NCBI GenBank assembly: GCA_015660885.1
Contig: JACTUB010000003.1
Location: forward strand, 90,077-154,076
DNA length: 64,000 nucleotides
From: Methanoregulaceae archaeon
Lineage (GTDB): Archaea > Halobacteriota > Methanomicrobia > Methanomicrobiales > Methanospirillaceae
Direction of reading: 5' to 3'
Below, piece after piece: positions 10,440-19,001 of this stretch (positions are counted from its first letter, which is position 1; each line of letters starts with the position of its first letter). Below the pieces are notes generated by a model. It saw nothing but the letters and a program-made list of their open reading frames with translations. It ran no database searches and was not told the origin of the DNA. A program made the position numbers and the translations under genes.

Positions 10440-10814
10440 TTATTTTGTCTGGTTTTCTGCAATAGCTCCGACAATCGGAACCAAGAATTTCTCACCCTTA
10501 TAGGCTTTGTACATCAGGAAAAGCCAAAGGAGAAGCACAATAATCCAGATCAACATTATGATGAGACTGAATATTCCCCAAATACCGACAGCACCATACA
10601 ATCCAGCACTAAAAACCATCATACCAACTATAGCACTAATAATCCAAATCAGAATCATAAGTGGAAGGAATGTAAGGATCGATTGCATTGCATGGAATCT
10701 TACTGTTTTGTTATCTTTTTCCATTATAAAGAAGATAATTCCAGTTACCCATGTAAGAACATAACATGCTGCTGATGCCACATTCTCGTCAAGACCAAAA
10801 GTTGCTTTCACCAT
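10440..10814 (-). CDS. DUF4870-type small membrane protein
   Basis: The 124-residue protein begins with DENVASAACYVLTWVTGIIFF and has the EKDNKTVRFHAMQSI segment typical of the DUF4870/Tic20-like family. It then has two further long hydrophobic segments, giving three or four predicted transmembrane helices. Function of the family is unknown. It stands alone between purH and the KTSC gene, with a typical AT-rich archaeal promoter region upstream. Confidence 0.75.
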   Translation of the reverse strand: MVKATFGLDENVASAACYVLTWVTGIIFFIMEKDNKTVRFHAMQSILTFLPLMILIWIISAIVGMMVFSAGLYGAVGIWGIFSLIIMLIWIIVLLLWLFLMYKAYKGEKFLVPIVGAIAENQTK

Positions 10815-11210
10815 ATATTTTCTCCAAATACCTACAATTATTCGTCTATTCTCTCTTCCTATATATACCTTGCGATATTCAAATTAATAGAAATATTATT
10901 GATATTGTTTCATAAAACATAATTTTTAAAATACTTGTACCATCTGTATTTCAATTTTATATTTGGTGCCAATATTGGAAGGTATTTCAATTGAATTCTA
11001 AAATGCTCCCTGTCAAATTTCGTTGATCGGATAGGTTTTATTAATCTTTTTAATATCGCCAAGTGGTCTGGTTTATCTAGATAGCACTAGTTCTCAGATT
11101 ATGCTATGCAGGAAAAAACTACATGGGAAAAAAAACTTGAAAAAATAATCGAAGGATTAAACAGGAAAAAGAGGGTTTTCATCCACTTCAGGAATACAGC
11201 CCAAAAAACA
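10815..11210. other. Intergenic region upstream of the membrane protein
   Basis: Very AT-rich stretch of about 400 bases. It should contain the promoter of the minus-strand membrane protein. A 63-codon plus-strand frame begins at 11106, but its second half is antisense to the KTSC gene and it matches nothing I know, so I do not call it. Confidence 0.4.
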
Positions 11211-11435
11211 TTATACGCTTATCTTATCAAGTCGCTTCGATCGATACCGGTTTTTTATCTTGTCGGTAAAAAACGTCCCGGTCGATTGAGCGCTTAAAAG
11301 ATTTGCATAGATCTGGGAAGGAACATTCTGATATTGATAAATCAGCCCGGAATGAAATTCAATCTCCAGATTCTTTAAATGATTATCGTAACCTACACTT
11401 TTCAGGTTACAGGATTGAACGGGTTGTCTTTCCAT
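11211..11435 (-). CDS. KTSC domain protein
   Basis: The 74-residue product is essentially one KTSC domain, a short module first noted at the C-terminus of some lysyl-tRNA synthetases. Visible marks are SVGYDNHLKNLEIEF, GLIYQYQNVPSQIYANLL, the STGTFFTDKI segment and the basic NRYRSKRL end. I chose the ATG at 11435 because a GGTGAT ribosome-binding stretch lies four bases before it. A longer frame begins at 11561 but adds residues unlike the family. The domain's role is unknown, perhaps nucleic-acid binding. Confidence 0.75.
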   Translation of the reverse strand: MERQPVQSCNLKSVGYDNHLKNLEIEFHSGLIYQYQNVPSQIYANLLSAQSTGTFFTDKIKNRYRSKRLDKISV

Positions 11436-11570
11436 AATATCACCATAATTAATATGCGCTGTTAACAGATAATGGTTGGTAATAATATAATTCTTGAAAT
11501 TATTCAACGAGAATTCAGACACTCCCAATGAATTAATTCTAAATATTACCCTTACTAACATTACGTAAAG

Positions 11571-12194
11571 ATGGACGATGCTGCTGAGGTTTCCCGGCTG
11601 CTAGATATCCTCGGGAATAGAAACCGAAGGAGAATCATCGAACTGTTACGGCAGAAACCCTGTTTTGTCACCGAGATCTCTGAGACGCTGATGCTCTCGC
11701 CAAAAGCGGTTATCGATCATCTCCAGTTGATGGAGCGGGAAGCAATTCTATCCTGCCAGACAGATGACAGGCGCCGAAAATATTATTACCTCGTAAATGA
11801 CATTCTCGTCGACATCAGTCTCAAACAGACTCGGGTGCTCACTTGTGAAGACGACGATGATGATGAAACCGACCAGGTTAAAAACTCAGTCAGAATGTTC
11901 GGGCAGATGATTAAAGCCCATGACATGATTCTCTCCAATCTCGAACAGATCAACCACGATATCGAAATAAAAATCAATGACCTTGCCCGAAACCATAAGG
12001 ATTTATTCACAAGCGATCGAGAGATTAGTGTAATAATAGCACTTTCCCATGATTCGCTTACGCTCGAGGAACTGGAACAGGTCACCGATATATCCAAAAA
12101 GGATCTTGGTGAAATTCTGAAACGATTCGAACGTAGGGGAATAGTAGGACGAACAAGAGACCTGTATACACTCCGAGGCATACATGCAGAATAA
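11571..12194 (+). CDS. ArsR-like transcriptional regulator with two winged-helix domains
   Basis: Residues 1-75 form an ArsR-type winged helix (LLDILGNRNRRRIIELLRQ, then SETLMLSPKAVIDHLQLMEREAIL and a basic DDRRRKYYYL wing). An acidic run (CEDDDDDETDQ) and a helical, probably coiled-coil dimerisation stretch follow. A second helix-turn-helix lies near the C-terminus (SLTLEELEQVTDISKKDLGE, then RFERRGIVGR). The gene overlaps the next one, an Hsp20-like protein, by 11 bases, so both form an operon. This suggests a stress-related regulator, although no metal-binding Cys pair is visible. Confidence 0.8.
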   Translation: MDDAAEVSRLLDILGNRNRRRIIELLRQKPCFVTEISETLMLSPKAVIDHLQLMEREAILSCQTDDRRRKYYYLVNDILVDISLKQTRVLTCEDDDDDETDQVKNSVRMFGQMIKAHDMILSNLEQINHDIEIKINDLARNHKDLFTSDREISVIIALSHDSLTLEELEQVTDISKKDLGEILKRFERRGIVGRTRDLYTLRGIHAE

Positions 12195-12603
12195 TCCAAA
12201 CAGTCCTTATGACGATGTTTTTAACAACCTCGCAAAGATCGTTGAAGACATTGTTAAAAACATGCCAGACAACAATAACGCCCGAATTATTGGTTACACA
12301 ATAATCACCCGCCACCCATCAAACGGAGATCCAGAGGTCTTCCGGCCGGGTGAACCTGGCGACGATGAAGAAATCCCTTATGAAATCGTAGAATCTGATG
12401 ACACAATCTATATTACCGTAACGATGCCAGTCAATTCAAAAAATGCACCCTTTGTTGACATCCAGACAAAAAATGTACGAGTGGCTGTTGATAACCGGAA
12501 TATTTCTATCATGCTCGATCATCCCATAGACAGGATTCACAGTTATTATCGTGTCCATCACGGTATTATGGATATCACTCTTAAAAAAGTAAGTACCAAT
12601 TAA
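12184..12603 (+). CDS. Hsp20/alpha-crystallin-like protein
   Basis: The 139-residue protein has a variable N-terminus, a predicted amphipathic helix (NNLAKIVEDIVKNMP), an acidic Pro/Gly/Glu linker and a C-terminal beta-sandwich like small heat-shock proteins (YEIVESDDTIYITVTMP, then VDIQTKNVRVAVDNRNISIML). The end lacks the classic I-x-I anchoring motif. Its start lies within the last codons of the regulator gene, which implies translational coupling. Related two-gene units occur in other Methanomicrobiales. A role in protein protection is inferred only from the fold. Confidence 0.65.
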   Translation: MQNNPNSPYDDVFNNLAKIVEDIVKNMPDNNNARIIGYTIITRHPSNGDPEVFRPGEPGDDEEIPYEIVESDDTIYITVTMPVNSKNAPFVDIQTKNVRVAVDNRNISIMLDHPIDRIHSYYRVHHGIMDITLKKVSTN

Positions 12604-13063
12604 AATTTCCCTTTTATTTACTTTTCAAAAAATTAATTTATTAAATACCTGCAAATCATAGTACCTGGTATCAAGGTGTTTTCCACGATAGATATCCTAA
12701 AAGATTTTCCCGGAATGAAAACAGCAGGACCCCTCATGAACAAGATAACCATCGGTGTTTTTCCTTTTAAGCTGCCCGTAAAGCAGCGTGTCAAGCAGGT
12801 ACCTGAAATTCCCGGGGTCCTCGGGACCAAGACTTTTGAGAGATACAACATGTTAATTCAATCATTCGCCGCCATATGCCCCGATGATAGAAAAAAGGAC
12901 GTGATATGTAATTCAGTCCGTGGCTGGAGAAGTTACAAGTATTCATGGTGACAGGGACCCCGTCAAGGGCTAAGTTCCCTGTCATAACCGGAGAAATTAG
13001 GAATTAGATACCGATAACGTCAAAAAATCCAGTCCTGAGTGCTTCTGATAAAAAAATTATGGA
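12604..13063. other. Convergent intergenic region, no supported gene
   Basis: About 460 bases between two convergent genes. Open frames of 64 to 91 codons exist on both strands (for example plus 12676-12951), but they overlap each other, have no ribosome-binding site and match no family I recognise. I looked here in all frames for a separate zinc-finger/glycyl-radical piece of NrdD and did not find one. Confidence 0.4.
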
Positions 13064-15247
13064 TTATACCTTAACAGGAAAATCTGAGGGGATATAGGGA
13101 GAATTTGATTTCTTAGCCGAACGCATTTCGTGGAACTGCCGAAGTGAGACAGTAATATCGCGGGTGAAGGCAAAATATCCGATCTGGGTGTTTCGGCAGA
13201 GCTTCATTGCCATGTCCATAAGTCCATGAGGGTCAGGGCGTGCTTCACCCAGCCAGATATGGAAGATATTTCCCCCGTCCACAATAGGGAAAAATACATG
13301 CTCGATTTCCATGCGTTTGGTGAGGGGGACATTTGCGCCCGGCGCCACATGGGTGCCATTCGTATAGTACACGGGGAGATCGCGGCTCTTGCCCAGCATT
13401 TCCAGACCTTCTTCGATATCTCCCTTGATTACTTTAACAGCAAAATTATGATAGCGTCGATCGAGCAGATCAGCAACCGCAAACCTTTGCCCCGTCGTCT
13501 CTGCCGGTGTCCGGGCAAGGGCAATGGACATGTTGTTTTTTGAGGAAAGCTCGCGACCATAAAGCTCCATCTCTGTCATCGCCCGTATGGCAAGCCTGAA
13601 TGCTTCTTTTGATTCATGAAGCTGTTTGCCAGTATGGTGCTGTACCATTTCATTGACGCCAACCACACCGATAGTATACACCAATCCTTCAAGATCGACC
13701 GCAAGTGCACCACGTTCGCCCGTGTTCGGGTCTTTCGGTCGCTGCATCGCAAATGGCATCCGGCTGTTCGCCCGGATCAGGTCCATCCAGCGGCGCTTGA
13801 TCTTGAAAATATCCACCGCAACATCCATGAGGGCCTTGAGCTCGGCAAAGAGACGGGTATCATCTCCCTCTGCATTGTACGCCGCACGGGGGCAGTTCAC
13901 AGAAACAACCTGCCAAGAGCCCATCGAGAAGTGCTTGCCATCCTCAAAGTAAATCTTTTTAACAAAATCCGAATCCTTGTCTGCTACAGTAGAGAACTGG
14001 TAAGCACAACACTGGTAACAGGAAATCCCCTTACCAGCTCCGCGATAAGCAGGTAGCTGGTTATCGTAATAGGGTGTGCCGAACTTCGAGGCGAGTTCGA
14101 AGGTCATCAGGTATAATTCCTGGAATGTTGGAAGATCAGGGTTCTTTGCGTTAAACTCCTCGCGTTCATTCATAAAGTCAGGTTCAATAGAGATCTCAGG
14201 CTTTGGGAAGTTGAATGGTTTGCCCCAGTAATCTCCCTCAAGCATTACCTCCATAAGTGCCTTGAAAAGTAAGCGCACCTCACGCTCGAACTCCCCATAG
14301 ATGCGGAGGGGAGCTGATTTGCCATCCCAGATTTTTCCCTTATAAATGCAGGGCTTGTCCTGCCAGAGTGTCGGTACTCCCGGTGAGAGCTGGATTGAAG
14401 AGAAGACGAGCTGACCACCCCGGGCTACCATCATCTGTGTCATTTCATAGACGAACATCTGCATGTTCTGCTTGATCTCGTTATATGCCATCCCTTCCAT
14501 GTAAGGTGCAAGGAAGGTGAGAAAGTTATAGTAACCCTGTCCCCCGGCAAAATTTGTCTGGGCAGATCCGAGTGCTTTCACAGCATGGAGGATTGCAACT
14601 TCGGGACGTTTTGCTGGACCCGCAACAGAAGCCTTCGTGCCATTGCCGTCAGGCATCAAACCATAGTAGAAGAAATAACGCAGGTCCCAGTCCTGGCAGA
14701 AAGGGCGCGTGCCGAAATACTCGAGATCGTGGATGTGCATCTCGCCAGACAAATGGTGATCGGCGAGGTCCGGGGGAAGCTGAAGCAGGTACTGTTCCTT
14801 TGAGATTTTATCTGCCTTTTTCTTGTGCGACGTCTCGGCATTTTCCTGGAGGTTTGCGTTATCATGCGCCTCAAATCCCCTGCCAACATCGATCTGATGT
14901 GCATCAAAAACCGGAGTTCCCACACGGGTGGAGACATTGCGGTACTGTATCATACCCCTCTCAAGCAGCGTTATATTAACTATTTCACGGATGAGCGGGC
15001 CGGAGAGTGATTTCAAGCCCATGTTTTTGATGCGGTTTTCCACATCGTATGCGATATCCTGTGCTGTCGCTTCGTCTGCCCCCTCATAGCCATAGAAGGT
15101 CTCGACCAGCTTTGTCTCTTCAACGATCTGGTGGACAATGCGATCGCGGTTCCATTCAATGATGTGCCCATCAGATGTACGGACGAAAGGGAGGACTGGT
15201 ATGGTAATTCCGTCAAATGTTAGTTGCTTTGTCTCCCGATGCGCCAT
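13064..15247 (-). CDS. nrdD: Anaerobic (class III) ribonucleoside-triphosphate reductase
   Basis: NrdD reduces ribonucleotides to deoxyribonucleotides with a glycyl radical. In the 727 residues an N-terminal ATP-cone lies at about 18-112 (SDGHIIEWNRDRIVHQI). The catalytic barrel then follows, with HIHDLEYFGTRPFCQDWDL, the active-site Cys segment GISCYQCCAYQFS and the SVNCPRAAY strand. After the last barrel segment (NTQIGYFAFTRDITVSL) the protein ends within about 30 residues. I see neither the usual CxxC...CxxC zinc site nor an R-V-x-G-Y glycyl-radical loop. Its ATG shares one base with the stop of a glutaredoxin-like gene, the presumed reductant. No nrdG activase is in the window. Confidence 0.9.
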   Translation of the reverse strand: MAHRETKQLTFDGITIPVLPFVRTSDGHIIEWNRDRIVHQIVEETKLVETFYGYEGADEATAQDIAYDVENRIKNMGLKSLSGPLIREIVNITLLERGMIQYRNVSTRVGTPVFDAHQIDVGRGFEAHDNANLQENAETSHKKKADKISKEQYLLQLPPDLADHHLSGEMHIHDLEYFGTRPFCQDWDLRYFFYYGLMPDGNGTKASVAGPAKRPEVAILHAVKALGSAQTNFAGGQGYYNFLTFLAPYMEGMAYNEIKQNMQMFVYEMTQMMVARGGQLVFSSIQLSPGVPTLWQDKPCIYKGKIWDGKSAPLRIYGEFEREVRLLFKALMEVMLEGDYWGKPFNFPKPEISIEPDFMNEREEFNAKNPDLPTFQELYLMTFELASKFGTPYYDNQLPAYRGAGKGISCYQCCAYQFSTVADKDSDFVKKIYFEDGKHFSMGSWQVVSVNCPRAAYNAEGDDTRLFAELKALMDVAVDIFKIKRRWMDLIRANSRMPFAMQRPKDPNTGERGALAVDLEGLVYTIGVVGVNEMVQHHTGKQLHESKEAFRLAIRAMTEMELYGRELSSKNNMSIALARTPAETTGQRFAVADLLDRRYHNFAVKVIKGDIEEGLEMLGKSRDLPVYYTNGTHVAPGANVPLTKRMEIEHVFFPIVDGGNIFHIWLGEARPDPHGLMDMAMKLCRNTQIGYFAFTRDITVSLRQFHEMRSAKKSNSPYIPSDFPVKV

Positions 15248-15516
15248 TATTCACCTGATATCAGCTTTGATAAGTGCTCTCCATCCAGCTTGCCTGAGGG
15301 AAAAATATCTGCAGAAGTATAAAAATCTGAACGTTTCTGTAAGACCGGAGCTTCATTTACAAAGATTCCATTCATTCGCAGCTCGGTGAGTGATTCTGCA
15401 GTTGAGAGATCCTGTTCAATGAAATTATAGCCGCCCTTTTTTAAAAAACCTTTCAGAATGTCACAATTCGGGCAATGTTCCAGCGTATACACGATCAATT
15501 GCGATTTTTCCGGCAC
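15247..15516 (-). CDS. Glutaredoxin-like protein (NrdH type)
   Basis: Small thiol-redox protein with the CPNC active site in LIVYTLEHCPNCDILKGFL, followed by a thioredoxin-fold stretch ending NEAPVLQKRSDFYTSADIF. I chose the GTG at 15516 (89 residues) because a GAGGTG ribosome-binding sequence lies six bases before it. The longer frame, from an ATG at 15615, adds an unlikely N-terminus. The stop overlaps the nrdD start (TAATG), so the two are translated together. Methanogen class III reductases are known to use a glutaredoxin-like NrdH as electron donor, which fits this pairing. Confidence 0.8.
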   Translation of the reverse strand: MPEKSQLIVYTLEHCPNCDILKGFLKKGGYNFIEQDLSTAESLTELRMNGIFVNEAPVLQKRSDFYTSADIFPSGKLDGEHLSKLISGE

Positions 15517-15644
15517 AAAAAACACCTCTGGTCTGTCATCTCTAATTTGGAATTGCACGTAAAAAAAACTTGGTTTCTGCACCTGAACCCAAGTACTCCG
15601 GCAATCGAATATCATTAGTAGTGGGATGAAATAATAGTACCGTA

Positions 15645-16184
15645 ATGGTCAGAGTGTTTATTGCACTGGAACTTTCAGATGAGATCAAAGATCAGTTAAC
15701 CTCAGCTCAGCAGACGCTCCGCGGGTGCCGGGCCCGTCTTACGTTTGTGGAGCCGAAGAATATTCATATAACCGCGAAGTTTCTTGGCGAGGTCAATGAG
15801 AAGGACCTGCCGAAAGTCAAGGAGGCGCTCAAAAAAATTGCCTTCATCCCCTTTCCAGTAACCGTGGAAAAGATAACCGTGAACAATCCCAAACGCCCGC
15901 ATACGGTCTGGTGCGCCATCGGTGATGGAGGTAAGGGGGAAAAGGTATTCCAGCTGATAGAAGATGCACTTGCACCGCTCGGATTTGCACGGGAGACACG
16001 CAGCTTCACCCCTCATGCAACTGTAGCACGGGTCAAATCCCCGGACCCTTCACTCTTTTCCGCGCTCAAAGTCCTGGAAAAGATAAGCTATGGCTGCTGC
16101 ACAATCCGTGGTATGGTGCTCAAGAAGAGTACACTGCTGCCACAGGGTCCTGTCTACGAAGACCTGCAGGTGTTTAAATGGTAA
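15645..16184 (+). CDS. thpR: RNA 2',3'-cyclic phosphodiesterase (LigT family)
   Basis: The 179-residue protein is a 2H phosphoesterase. Both catalytic H-x-T motifs are visible: HIT in NIHITAKFLG at about residue 45 and HAT in FTPHATVARVK at about residue 123. The N-terminal VRVFIALELSDEIKDQL is typical of the family. The enzyme opens 2',3'-cyclic phosphates in RNA and was first described as a 2'-5' RNA ligase. It overlaps the next gene, the CCA-adding enzyme, by seven bases, so it likely acts in tRNA end processing. Confidence 0.93.
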   Translation: MVRVFIALELSDEIKDQLTSAQQTLRGCRARLTFVEPKNIHITAKFLGEVNEKDLPKVKEALKKIAFIPFPVTVEKITVNNPKRPHTVWCAIGDGGKGEKVFQLIEDALAPLGFARETRSFTPHATVARVKSPDPSLFSALKVLEKISYGCCTIRGMVLKKSTLLPQGPVYEDLQVFKW

Positions 16185-17545
16185 ACCGGTTGCCGCTGGA
16201 AGAGACAGTTCTTTTGGATCTCCGCCCGACCGAACAGGAACAGGAACTTGTCTGCGGTCTGTCAAAGCGCCTGCTTGCAGCAATCGCCAGAAGCGGAAAG
16301 GCAGAAGGAATGGTGGTCGGTTCCATCGCCCGCCACACTTGGGTGAAAGGTGACCGTGATCTCGATATTTTTATGCTTTTTGATCCAGTGCTTTCCCGTG
16401 AACAGCTCGAAGAGGAGGGACTTTCGCTCGCACGCGGCATCGCAGGATCGTTTACCGACCAGTTCCATGAAAAGTATGCCGAGCATCCCTATATCAATGC
16501 AACCATCGACGACGTTGATGTGGATCTTGTCCCCTGTTATCACGTTGATAGTGCTACCCATATCCAGAGTGCAGTGGATCGCACTCCGTTCCATACCCGA
16601 TATATCACTGATCGGATTAACGGGTTGATCGATGATGTCCTCCTGCTCAAGCAATTCACCAAAGCAGGCGGTATCTATGGTTCAGACCAGATGACGGGAG
16701 GTTTTTCCGGCTACCTCTGCGAGCTGCTTATACTTCATTACGGGGGATTCACACCACTCATCAAGGCAGCCGCGACGTGGCATCCCGGTCTGGTTATTGA
16801 TATCGAAAAACATGCGGCAAAAAAATTTGATGAACCTCTGGTCGTGATCGATCCGGTCGATCCAAAACGCAATGTTGCAGCAGCAGTGTCCCTTGATCGC
16901 ATGGCAGAGTTTGTAGAGCTTGCGCGGGGATATAATGAAAAACCTGTCTACGAATTCTTTGCTCATCCAATGGAACGCTGCATCCTGAAAAAAGAACTGG
17001 CTGCCATTATCTCGCAGCGCAGGACATTTATCTATGCCATCACCTTTGCGACACCCCAATACATCCCGGAGATTGTGGTGCCGCAACTTAAACGCAGCGT
17101 CATTGCACTCCGGGAATTTCTGGAGCGGAACGGATTTTCCGTCCACCATGTTTCCTATGATATGCAGGCAGATCGGTGCATGTTCCTCCTTGAACTGCTT
17201 GTCGGTGAGCTCCCGGCAATACGACAGCATTATGGACCCCCGCTCTGGAACCATGAAAATGCAGACAAGTTCCGCAAAAAACATCTTGTTGAACATTTGT
17301 CCGGACCATTTATTGAAAACGGACGGTACGAGATGGAGGTATTCCGAGAGTATCAGACTGCAAGGAGCCTGCTGTCTTCAGATGCACTCTTAATGGTGAG
17401 TCTGGGGAAACATGTCCGGCAGTCTCTGGAAATGGGATGGACGCTTCACGAGGGTGCAGAATGCTGGCAGGAGGAGTTTGCCCCATTCATCGCGGAATTC
17501 TTCGACCGGCGTTCACCGCTCACAAGGATACTGCGGGAAAAATAA
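16178..17545 (+). CDS. cca: CCA tRNA nucleotidyltransferase, archaeal class I
   Basis: The enzyme adds or repairs the CCA 3' end of tRNA without a template. The 455 residues begin with the helical region and the nucleotidyltransferase core GSIARHTWVKGDRDLDIFMLF, which holds the two catalytic Asp residues. A third carboxylate lies in DDVDVDLVPCY. The tail domains unique to archaeal class I enzymes follow. Length matches the family. The ATG lies inside the thpR stop region (a seven-base overlap), so the two genes form an RNA-processing operon. The single tRNA gene in this window lacks an encoded CCA, consistent with need for this enzyme. Confidence 0.96.
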   Translation: MVNRLPLEETVLLDLRPTEQEQELVCGLSKRLLAAIARSGKAEGMVVGSIARHTWVKGDRDLDIFMLFDPVLSREQLEEEGLSLARGIAGSFTDQFHEKYAEHPYINATIDDVDVDLVPCYHVDSATHIQSAVDRTPFHTRYITDRINGLIDDVLLLKQFTKAGGIYGSDQMTGGFSGYLCELLILHYGGFTPLIKAAATWHPGLVIDIEKHAAKKFDEPLVVIDPVDPKRNVAAAVSLDRMAEFVELARGYNEKPVYEFFAHPMERCILKKELAAIISQRRTFIYAITFATPQYIPEIVVPQLKRSVIALREFLERNGFSVHHVSYDMQADRCMFLLELLVGELPAIRQHYGPPLWNHENADKFRKKHLVEHLSGPFIENGRYEMEVFREYQTARSLLSSDALLMVSLGKHVRQSLEMGWTLHEGAECWQEEFAPFIAEFFDRRSPLTRILREK

Positions 17546-17973
17546 AACCGTTTTTTTATAATTTTGTTTTAACGAGTATATCTGGATTGCAGCAAAACAT
17601 TTTGATAAGGCTGACTGCCCGGATTCCTGGAAGACCTGGTTTCTCCCCAAAAAGACTTCTTACTTTAAGCGATTCGCTGTTGCTGGAAGCGAGTGGATTA
17701 GTCCTCATATTCACGTTCTCAGGTTCTGGTGAAAACTCGTGTAAAAGCAATGTTCGAATCCGAACCATGAAAATCGTAATATTCTGATATGAGGGAAATT
17801 GGTTCTTTATCGTCTCATTTCAGGAGCAAAACCGCCGCCCCAGAAGGGACGCCCCCGAGGAGGATCAATAACTAAAAATCCGAAATAAACCTCCCTGACC
17901 CTCCGTGCCTCGGAGAGGCCCTGAGGCGGGTGACCATCATAACTAATATCTCAATGAATTTTTAGCCTGAAAA
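17546..17973. other. Convergent intergenic region after cca
   Basis: About 430 bases with no supported gene. A T-loop-like sequence (GTTCGAATCC) occurs near 17752, but no tRNA cloverleaf can be drawn around it. A GC-rich imperfect inverted repeat (CCTCGGAGAGGCCCTGAGG) near 17910 could act as a transcript-end hairpin between the convergent genes. Confidence 0.4.
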
Positions 17974-18996
17974 TTATTTTCCGGAATTTTTCTTTATCTT
18001 TGCAGTCGCCAGTTTCTCAATGGCTGCTGTATCAACATCCGAGCTAATCTCAAGTTTCCGGTTCCGGATGGCGCTGTCCACGAAACCTTTCCCAGTACTG
18101 GTGCGGACGATTAGCGTGGTTGAGCCGGCCGGGCTGCCAATCGCACCGGCGGAGATATCTGAAAGTACGGCCGTCAGGTCAGTACAATAGTGACAGCCTT
18201 TTCTTATACAGGTCTCCAGTTCTGCAAGAGGCACGATGGTTGTGCTTCCATCCTGTTTTAAGACCTCCAATTTTCCTTTCACATTGAGTTTTTTAATGTC
18301 GTGGGGTTCGAGTTTGTAATGGGTTTTGAGTTTTCCCAATATGAGCGTATTATAATCAAATGTCTCCGTGCAGAAAAGACCGATCACGAGTCGAATAGCT
18401 TTCCCGTATGGTTTTACGAGATCGTTGTCGCTCTCCCGCATGCGTGCAACTGCCTGAACGGCGCAAGGGACTCCAATGACCGCAATACGTTTGTACTTGC
18501 GTTCGATTGCTGCATACTTGAGGGCAGCAAGGAGGGGTACCCACCAACTATAACGGCTACCTGCCTGCTGGATAAGCACATCGGTTGTTGTAATGATTAC
18601 AGAAGAGGGCTTGAGCGTCCAGCGATCTTCTGTGACCGTAACAATTGCATCAATGAGTCCTTCATCAAGCGCATTTGCAAGGATTGCCGTGACTGCTCCA
18701 CCGCTCTGTTTACGCGGGACTTCAAATGTCGATTTTGCGCTCAAAAGTTCGACATATGTACCGAGCGTTTCCGCGGGCTGGTCGCCGATCCGTGGGCAGA
18801 CCGCATGACAAGCCCCACAGGTTACGCCATCCGTTGCCTGTTTACAGTAGCCGTTGCTCGTAGGTCCGGTTACCATTTCACCCTCAAAAAAGAACAGGGA
18901 ATCAGCGGGGCAGACCGCAACACATGCACCACACCCCGAGCATCTACCTATATCCCAGACCTCGCTTTTTAAATCGAGATAACTTTTTTCTGCCAT
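17974..18996 (-). CDS. FrhB/FpoF-like F420 hydrogenase/dehydrogenase beta-type subunit
   Basis: This protein belongs to the family of F420-reducing hydrogenase beta subunits, which bind FAD and iron-sulfur clusters and pass electrons between F420 and partner enzymes. A [4Fe-4S] motif (CSGCGACVAVCP) lies near the N-terminus and a further Cys cluster (CGACHAVCP) follows. The FrhB core shows GGAVTAILANALDEGLIDA and GVPCAVQAVARM, and the Cys-rich CIRKGCHYC lies late. I chose the start at 18996, eight bases after a GGAG ribosome-binding site. The frame stays open to 19011, and the nearest upstream stop overlaps an ATG at 19002. It ends the glutamate-synthase operon, so it may feed electrons to that enzyme in place of a GltD subunit. 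Confidence 0.85.
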   Translation of the reverse strand: MAEKSYLDLKSEVWDIGRCSGCGACVAVCPADSLFFFEGEMVTGPTSNGYCKQATDGVTCGACHAVCPRIGDQPAETLGTYVELLSAKSTFEVPRKQSGGAVTAILANALDEGLIDAIVTVTEDRWTLKPSSVIITTTDVLIQQAGSRYSWWVPLLAALKYAAIERKYKRIAVIGVPCAVQAVARMRESDNDLVKPYGKAIRLVIGLFCTETFDYNTLILGKLKTHYKLEPHDIKKLNVKGKLEVLKQDGSTTIVPLAELETCIRKGCHYCTDLTAVLSDISAGAIGSPAGSTTLIVRTSTGKGFVDSAIRNRKLEISSDVDTAAIEKLATAKIKKNSGK

Positions 18997-19001
18997 TACC
19001 A

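Noticed and set aside
11106..11297. 63-codon plus-strand frame as a small gene
   Set aside because: Its second half is antisense to the well-supported KTSC gene, and it has no family match.
14554..14979. 141-codon plus-strand frame inside nrdD
   Set aside because: It is the antisense shadow of a strongly conserved gene.
17700..17780. T-loop-like GTTCGAATCC suggesting a tRNA
   Set aside because: No acceptor or anticodon stem can be paired around it, and the flanking stem of the T-arm does not form.
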